In this document: in pieces, positions 5,979 to 9,795 of the stretch
Numbering within the stretch: position 1 is the first letter of the stretch
Layout of the letters: every line of letters begins with the position of its first letter
Assembly: GCA_036661035.1 (NCBI GenBank)
Contig: JAVWZM010000076.1
Span: 1-9,795 of the forward strand
Direction: 5' to 3'
From: JAGPHI01 sp036661035
Lineage (GTDB): Bacteria > Bacillota > Clostridia > Oscillospirales > Ruminococcaceae
Length of the DNA stretch: 9,795 nt
The notes under the pieces: generated by a model
Databases searched by the model: none
The model's input: the letters and a program-made list of their open reading frames with translations, nothing else
Told to the model about the DNA's origin: nothing
Position numbers and translations under genes: made by a program

Positions 5979-7631
5979 TTACATGTCTGCTTTTGTTTTC
6001 ATCTTGCAGAGATACATTTTTTCGTCTGCAAGGTTTAGCACGTCGTCCACATTACTACAGCCTTTATCATACTGGGATACACCGTATGAAAGCACAATAG
6101 AAATTTCTCGTGTTTTGTTGTCTTGCTGCATTTTGTCTGTCATTTGCTCTAAGGCTTGCAGTACACGGTCCATGTCAATGCCGGGGATTATTACGCTAAA
6201 TTCATCTCCGCCAATACGGTAGCAATTGCCCAAATTTGCAAATGCATCTTTAATGTACTGCGCCGCTTTTTCAAGGGCGACGTCGCCACAGCGGTGGCTG
6301 TGTTTGTCGTTAATAAGCTTTAAATCGTCAAGGTCAAGCTCTACAAAAACAGCATTTTCTTTTTCGCCGTCACGGTATTTATCCATTTCTTCTTCAAAGG
6401 CAGTGCGGTTTTCAAGGCGAGTAAGCGCGTCTTTATATGCCATTGTTCTATAGGCTTCTCGCTCGATGCGCTCGGAATAATTGTTTATTACCTTTCTGCC
6501 AAACCCAAAAGCCAGAAATATAACAAACATCAAAAACCCAACGGACATAAGGGAAGTGCTGGCGGTAGCGTGGCCGAAAAAGAAAAGCAAAATGGAAATG
6601 GAGGAGATAATAAGTAATAAATTTATTAACACGCAAATAGTGTGCAGCTCTCGGGAGCTGTCGATATTTTGATGAAAAATAAATAGCCAAACCACATAAG
6701 CGCACATAAGTAGAATAAGAGTATCTGTTAGCGGCAGCATTTGATAATAATCTGCAATGTTTAAAAACTGTAAAACATTATCTAAAACAAAATTTGCAAT
6801 AAAAGCAAACCCACCAAAGCGAATTACCTTGTCGTTTTTAAAGCAATCCAGCGAGAGCAAGAAAAGCACAAAGGAAATTGGCAGCAAAAGGAATACGATA
6901 AAAATAAGATTCATGTTAAAAAAGGTGTCGCCGATTAAAAATTGCATAATTCGGCTTTCGCCTATAGACCATATACCCAAAAGAATGGAAAATGTGCTTA
7001 AATATAAAAGACTTCTGCGCACGTTGGTGTCTTTAGACAAAATATATAAAAGCAACATAACTATGCCGGCAATCAAAACGAAAAAGCCAATAGCGGCAGC
7101 AAAAATATTCTCTTTAATAATGGAAAATACAATAGCTGCTTTTGTGCCTATGTATATATTACCGATACTGCCGGATACTTGCCTATAAGGCGAAGAAAAT
7201 TCTATTGCAAGTTCTGTGCCGTAAGATGATGGGGGGATACGCACTATTTGCCATGCGTTTCCCGGCGATTTGCCATATGGCAATTTTGTGCCATGCCCAA
7301 AGGTGTGTAAAAGCTCGCCATTTGCGTACACATTTACATAGCTGTGAATGGTGCGGAAAAACAACGTAGAGTTTTGGTGTAAGTCGGCAGGTATGCTTTT
7401 TTCAATGCGTACAGTGGTGTTTGCGGGGGCGGTAACCCTTGTGGGCATATCCTGCTCGCCAAGGAAAGCGTTTCCGCTGTACACTTGCCAAGCGTCGCTG
7501 AAATCTATCAATGGCTCATTATCAATTTTTGTATTATCCTTTATACCACATGAAAAAGTTACAAACAAAACAGCGAAAGCGATTAAAAGGCATACAAAAA
7601 ACGAGCGTAAATATAACCGGCTTTTTCTCAT
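5979..7631 (-). CDS. Seven-TM sensor diguanylate cyclase (GGDEF)
   Basis: Predicted to make c-di-GMP from two GTP in response to an extracellular signal. I chose the ATG at 7631 (550 residues) over one seven codons upstream at 7652, because GAAGGAG ends 5 nt before it. Order: N-terminal signal anchor (about 9-28, ending in a Cys28 that poorly fits a lipobox), extracytoplasmic beta-rich domain (about 35-165, with VNVYANGELLHTFG at 99-112, like jelly-roll carbohydrate-binding sensor domains), seven hydrophobic helices (about 168-197, 206-224, 238-262, 271-290, 298-320, 329-352, 358-377), a short linker and the GGDEF domain (about 393-545). Catalytic features look intact: ELDLDDLKLIND (431-442) and RIGGDEF (472-478). 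The inhibitory RxxD site expected at 465-468 reads ANLG, so product inhibition is probably absent. The layout resembles 7TMR-DISM-type receptors; the ligand is unknown. Confidence 0.92.
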   Translation of the reverse strand: MRKSRLYLRSFFVCLLIAFAVLFVTFSCGIKDNTKIDNEPLIDFSDAWQVYSGNAFLGEQDMPTRVTAPANTTVRIEKSIPADLHQNSTLFFRTIHSYVNVYANGELLHTFGHGTKLPYGKSPGNAWQIVRIPPSSYGTELAIEFSSPYRQVSGSIGNIYIGTKAAIVFSIIKENIFAAAIGFFVLIAGIVMLLLYILSKDTNVRRSLLYLSTFSILLGIWSIGESRIMQFLIGDTFFNMNLIFIVFLLLPISFVLFLLSLDCFKNDKVIRFGGFAFIANFVLDNVLQFLNIADYYQMLPLTDTLILLMCAYVVWLFIFHQNIDSSRELHTICVLINLLLIISSISILLFFFGHATASTSLMSVGFLMFVIFLAFGFGRKVINNYSERIEREAYRTMAYKDALTRLENRTAFEEEMDKYRDGEKENAVFVELDLDDLKLINDKHSHRCGDVALEKAAQYIKDAFANLGNCYRIGGDEFSVIIPGIDMDRVLQALEQMTDKMQQDNKTREISIVLSYGVSQYDKGCSNVDDVLNLADEKMYLCKMKTKADM

Positions 7632-7636
7632 TGAGG

Positions 7637-7643
7637 CTCCTTC
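7637..7643 (-). promoter_or_regulatory. Ribosome binding site deciding the cyclase start
   Basis: GAAGGAG on the minus strand, with a 5-nt gap to the ATG at 7631. The site lies inside the reading frame that opens at the upstream ATG (7652), which has no comparable site. The shorter product is therefore the likely one. Confidence 0.8.
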
Positions 7644-7716
7644 AAAAAACAAATATAATTATCTGTGTGCAATAGCAATTGTTCGGCATAAGCGCCAAAT
7701 AAACAAGATTATATAC

Positions 7717-7740
7717 TTATGTGTTAAGCATATCACATAA
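7717..7740. promoter_or_regulatory. 24-bp dyad over the cyclase promoter, candidate operator
   Basis: TTATGTG (7717-7723) and CACATAA (7734-7740) form a perfect 7-bp inverted repeat separated by 10 nt. The predicted -10 element (7727-7732) lies between the arms. A protein bound here would block RNA polymerase, so repression is the simplest reading. The TGTG/CACA halves recall CRP/FNR-type sites, but the spacing is 10 nt where the CRP consensus has 8. The regulator is unknown. Confidence 0.5.
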
Positions 7741-7755
7741 AACGCACAAATTCAA
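7727..7755 (-). promoter_or_regulatory. Predicted promoter of the c-di-GMP operon
   Basis: On the minus strand, TTGAAT (7755-7750), a 17-nt spacer and TATGCT (7732-7727), with TGA directly upstream giving an extended -10. Transcription would start near 7720, leaving a leader of about 89 nt before the cyclase ATG. No c-di-GMP riboswitch consensus was recognised in this leader. Confidence 0.55.
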
Positions 7756-7794
7756 CAAAAAAATACACAGATACAATCTTATATTTAACAATTA

Positions 7795-7814
7795 CTTTAT
7801 AAAATTATATAAAG
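7795..7814 (-). terminator. Weak AT-rich hairpin after the glycosyltransferase gene
   Basis: CTTTATA (7795-7801) and TATAAAG (7808-7814) pair across a 6-nt loop, just downstream of the GT2 stop codon on the minus strand. Only the closing pair is G-C, so it would be a weak terminator at best. Read-through into the c-di-GMP operon cannot be excluded. Confidence 0.25.
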
Positions 7815-7832
7815 CTACATTAAAAATCAATG

Positions 7833-8822
7833 TTATTTCAGCTTAAATAAACGGCATATGCGATAGTGCAGAAAAATAAAAATGCCCCATATAAGCCATA
7901 GCTCTATTAAGATATAATTGAGTAAATTTTTCATTTTAAATTTAGGCTTTTTTATTTTCGGCAAAGCGATAAAAGCTTCGTGTGCGCCTTTTATATAAGG
8001 CGTCCAAAAGCCACGCAAACCAAAAACGACAATTTTTAATAAATAACCTAGTAAAAGCGGAATAAAATTAATTAACAGCATTAAAAACGGCATGTTTTTA
8101 TAAGGAAGTAAAAGGCTATTGCGCCCACTTTGCACGCTTTTAAAATCGTTGTATTTTACAGCCCCTGTAGTGGCACCGCAAATATGATAGCATTTTGCAT
8201 CGGGACAAAGCATGTTTTTATATCCAAGGCTGTTTGCGCGCCAACTGATATCCACGTCCTCAAAATACGCAAAAAACTCCTCGTCAAAATAGCCTATTTC
8301 ATCAAGAATACTTTTGCGGTAAAGGGACGCACCGCCGCATGCCGAAAATATGCGCTTTGCTTTTGTGTATCGGCTTGCATACATGCCGTCGCCCCGCTTC
8401 ATTGCCCAACCGAAAAGCGTGACATAATCGCCTGCGTCGTCGGCAAGCTCACGCTCGTAATGGCGCAGCATCAGGCTTTGCACGGCAAATATTTTTTCGT
8501 CCTTTTCCGCAGCCGCCACAAGGCTTTCGATAAACCCTTTTTCGGCAAAGGCATCGTTGTTGAAAAGCAAAACATATTTGCCTGTTGATGCGCGAATACC
8601 TTTATTTACAGCGGCAGAAAAGCCCGTATTTTCAGCGTTTTCAAACAGCATATAGCCCTTTGTGCCAACGTAGCTTCGCGCTATGTCCAGGCTCTCGTCG
8701 GTGCTTGCGTTATCTATTACGATAAGCTCTAAATCCTCCCAGTTTTGCGCGTAAATGGATTTAATGCTATCGCCCAGCCAATTGGCTCCGTTTAAATTTG
8801 GAATAACTACGCTAATCTTCAT
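7833..8822 (-). CDS. Family 2 glycosyltransferase (rhamnosyltransferase-like), membrane-anchored
   Basis: A 329-residue GT-A fold enzyme predicted to transfer a sugar from a nucleotide-sugar donor to a surface glycan at the inner face of the membrane. The N-terminal catalytic domain (about 1-240) shows VVIPNLNG (5-12), VIDNASTD (35-42), ENTGFSAAVNKG (64-75), a metal-binding NND (88-90) in place of the common DxD, CGGASLYRK (162-170) and the EDVDISWR acceptor/base motif (188-195). Two hydrophobic segments follow (about 245-268 and 299-320), with a basic stretch between (289-298), suggesting membrane attachment. AAAGGAG (8835-8829) lies 6 nt before the ATG. It resembles WbbL-like rhamnosyltransferases, but donor and acceptor cannot be assigned. 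It is divergent from the HAD gene and co-directional with the c-di-GMP operon, 201 bp upstream of the cyclase start. No other glycan-synthesis genes surround it. Confidence 0.9.
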   Translation of the reverse strand: MKISVVIPNLNGANWLGDSIKSIYAQNWEDLELIVIDNASTDESLDIARSYVGTKGYMLFENAENTGFSAAVNKGIRASTGKYVLLFNNDAFAEKGFIESLVAAAEKDEKIFAVQSLMLRHYERELADDAGDYVTLFGWAMKRGDGMYASRYTKAKRIFSACGGASLYRKSILDEIGYFDEEFFAYFEDVDISWRANSLGYKNMLCPDAKCYHICGATTGAVKYNDFKSVQSGRNSLLLPYKNMPFLMLLINFIPLLLGYLLKIVVFGLRGFWTPYIKGAHEAFIALPKIKKPKFKMKNLLNYILIELWLIWGIFIFLHYRICRLFKLK

Positions 8823-8852
8823 GCGATACTCCTTTAAACAACAATATCATGC

Positions 8853-8880
8853 TTTACAGTATAACATAATATGGTACAAT
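8853..8880 (+). promoter_or_regulatory. Predicted sigma-A promoter of the HAD phosphatase gene
   Basis: TTTACA (8853-8858), a 16-nt spacer and TACAAT (8875-8880), preceded by TGG to form the extended -10 TGGTACAAT (8872-8880). Transcription would start near 8887, about 50 nt before the ATG. The element lies in the 115-bp gap between the divergent GT2 and HAD genes. No equally good minus-strand promoter for GT2 was found; TATACT (8863-8858 on the minus strand) is the best -10 but its -35 is weak. Confidence 0.6.
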
Positions 8881-8937
8881 ATTAAATAGATTACACATGT
8901 GGCAATTGCAATAAAATAAACGGCTGAGGGAAAGTAT

Positions 8938-9720
8938 ATGGAAAATTTAGCGAAAACAAAGGTTTTTCTTTTAGACATGGACGGCACATTTTATTTGGGA
9001 GAAAAGCTTTTGCCGGGTGCGCTGCGCTTTTTAAAAGAGTGTAAGGAAAATGGCAAAAGCTTTTGCTTTCTTACAAACAACTCGTCTAAAAGCGCGGAGG
9101 ATTACATTAAAAAGCTTGAAAAAATGGGCGCGTACATTACGCAAAAAGAGATATTGACCTCCGCAGACGCAACGCTTATTTATCTTGAAAAACAGGCGAT
9201 TGGCAAAAACATTTTGCTTATAGGCACCAAAAGCCTAGAGGCGCAGTTTAAGGCAGAGGGCTACGAGATAAACGCCGAAAGCCCATGTGCGGTGGTGCTG
9301 GGCTTTGATACAAGCATTAATTATGCAAAGCTGACGGCTTTGTGCGACGCTGTACGCGCAGGGCTGCCATATATCGCCACGCACCCGGACTTTAATTGCC
9401 CTACAGAAAGCGGATTTATACCCGATATAGGTGCTGTAATCGCCTTTGTAAAAGCAAGCACGGGCAAAGAGCCGGACGTGATAATAGGCAAGCCAAACGC
9501 CTATATTGCCAATGCCGCCGCGGCGCGCTTTGCCTGCCGAGTAGACGAGCTTTGCATGGTGGGCGATAGGCTGTATACAGATATTGCGCTTATGTCCTCA
9601 GGCTGTGCGGCGGCACTGGTGCTGTCGGGAGAAACAGATATGGAGGCACTTGAAAAAAGCGACCTAAAGCCAAATATAGTTTGCGCAAACTTATCAGAGC
9701 TTGCGGATATTGTGTTTTAG
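8938..9720 (+). CDS. HAD-IIA family hydrolase (NagD/phosphoglycolate-phosphatase-like)
   Basis: A 260-residue cytoplasmic phosphatase of the haloacid dehalogenase superfamily, subfamily IIA with a C2 cap inserted between motifs II and III. Motif I is DMDGTFYLGE (13-22; nucleophile Asp13, acid/base Asp15). Motif II is FLTNNSS (44-50; Thr46). The cap spans roughly 75-180, including VVLGFDTSINYAKL (119-132) and HPDFNCPTE (149-157). The motif III lysine is Lys185 in IIGKPN, and motif IV is MVGDRLYTDI (207-216; Asp210, Asp215). Length matches NagD-like proteins. Family members act on small phosphates such as nucleotides, sugar phosphates, 2-phosphoglycolate and glycerol phosphate; the substrate here cannot be set from sequence. 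GAGGG (8926-8930) lies 7 nt before the ATG. It is transcribed away from the GT2 gene, and nothing in the context fixes its role. Confidence 0.93.
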   Translation: MENLAKTKVFLLDMDGTFYLGEKLLPGALRFLKECKENGKSFCFLTNNSSKSAEDYIKKLEKMGAYITQKEILTSADATLIYLEKQAIGKNILLIGTKSLEAQFKAEGYEINAESPCAVVLGFDTSINYAKLTALCDAVRAGLPYIATHPDFNCPTESGFIPDIGAVIAFVKASTGKEPDVIIGKPNAYIANAAAARFACRVDELCMVGDRLYTDIALMSSGCAAALVLSGETDMEALEKSDLKPNIVCANLSELADIVF

Positions 9721-9725
9721 GGTAA

Positions 9726-9762
9726 TTTTAATAAAACAAGTCTGCGGACTTGTTTATTAAAA
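9726..9762 (+). terminator. Hairpin after the HAD gene, probable terminator
   Basis: The left arm 9726-9742 and right arm 9747-9762 form a 16-bp stem with one bulged A and a TGCG loop, centred on ACAAGTC/GACTTGT. It starts 5 nt after the stop codon. The outer stem is T4/A4, so a U-rich tract occurs inside the stem on either strand rather than after it; it may work bidirectionally with a gene beyond the window. Confidence 0.6.
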
Positions 9763-9771
9763 ACTTATCCT

Positions 9772-9791
9772 ATGTGCGTGCTATCGCACAT
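9772..9791. repeat. Second hairpin at the window edge
   Basis: ATGTGCG (9772-9778) and CGCACAT (9785-9791) form a perfect 7-bp inverted repeat with a 6-nt loop, 9 nt after the HAD terminator hairpin. The sequence ends 4 nt later, so its context (terminator of a convergent gene, or part of a repeat family) cannot be seen. Confidence 0.5.
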
Positions 9792-9795
9792 GCAC

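Noticed and set aside
6013..6051. Lipoprotein status of the cyclase from its Cys28
   Set aside because: The residues before the cysteine (VTFS, Thr at -3 and Phe at -2) fit a lipobox poorly, and a signal anchor followed by seven TM helices explains the N-terminus. The cysteine itself is encoded near 7550-7548.
7632..7652. Upstream ATG giving a seven-residue longer cyclase
   Set aside because: The strong GAAGGAG site lies downstream of that ATG and is well placed for the ATG at 7631.
7632..7720. Possible c-di-GMP riboswitch in the leader of the cyclase operon
   Set aside because: No GEMM-I or GEMM-II consensus is recognisable. Only a short GGC/GCC stem is present.
7348..7740. A 130-codon plus-strand frame at the start of the cyclase gene
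   Set aside because: It is antisense to the signal and sensor region of the cyclase, lacks a ribosome site, and its end overlaps the predicted promoter.

Overview
The window looks like a chromosomal segment of a low-to-moderate GC Gram-positive anaerobe, most likely a member of the Clostridia (Bacillota). The grounds are strong AAAGGAG-type ribosome binding sites, short AT-rich intergenic regions with sigma-A-like promoters, a short Gram-positive-type CysE, an oxygen-sensitive-type (Fe-S) cysteine desulfidase homologue, and a seven-TM diguanylate cyclase of a kind common in clostridia. This assignment is inference; there is no rRNA or other phylogenetic marker in the window. No tRNA, rRNA, CRISPR array, transposase, phage gene or integrase is visible.

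Layout from left to right. Positions 1-175 are non-coding and carry a duplicated two-box motif. A UPF0597/L-cysteine desulfidase-family gene lies on the minus strand (176-1465). A 441-bp intergenic region (1466-1906) holds divergent promoters for this gene and for uppP (undecaprenyl-diphosphatase, plus strand, 1907-2743). uppP converges on cysE (serine O-acetyltransferase, minus strand, 2870-3490), with a terminator hairpin between them. A 17-bp perfect hairpin at 3649-3692 separates cysE from the next minus-strand unit. That unit is a two-gene cyclic-di-GMP module: a seven-TM sensor diguanylate cyclase (5979-7631) followed 41 bp later by a dCACHE-GGDEF-EAL phosphodiesterase (3700-5937). The module has its own predicted promoter, with a 24-bp dyad lying across the -10 element. 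Upstream of it is a family 2 glycosyltransferase with C-terminal membrane segments (7833-8822, minus). A HAD-IIA phosphatase gene (8938-9720, plus) is divergent from it and is followed by two hairpins at the window edge.

Functionally the window combines three themes. The first is sulfur amino acid metabolism: CysE makes O-acetylserine for cysteine synthesis, and the UPF0597 protein probably breaks cysteine down to pyruvate, ammonia and sulfide. The second is envelope biosynthesis: UppP recycles the lipid carrier, and the GT2 enzyme probably adds sugars to a surface glycan. The third is c-di-GMP signalling. The cyclase keeps a canonical GGDEF signature and lacks the RxxD product-inhibition site. 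The partner protein has a degenerate GGDEF domain but a complete set of EAL catalytic residues, so the pair looks like a maker and a breaker of the same second messenger, each with its own extracellular sensor. I found no clearly undescribed system. The most unusual signals are the sensor pair with its dyad-covered promoter, a recurring TGGTACAAT extended -10 element at three promoters, and the repeated boxes in 1-175.
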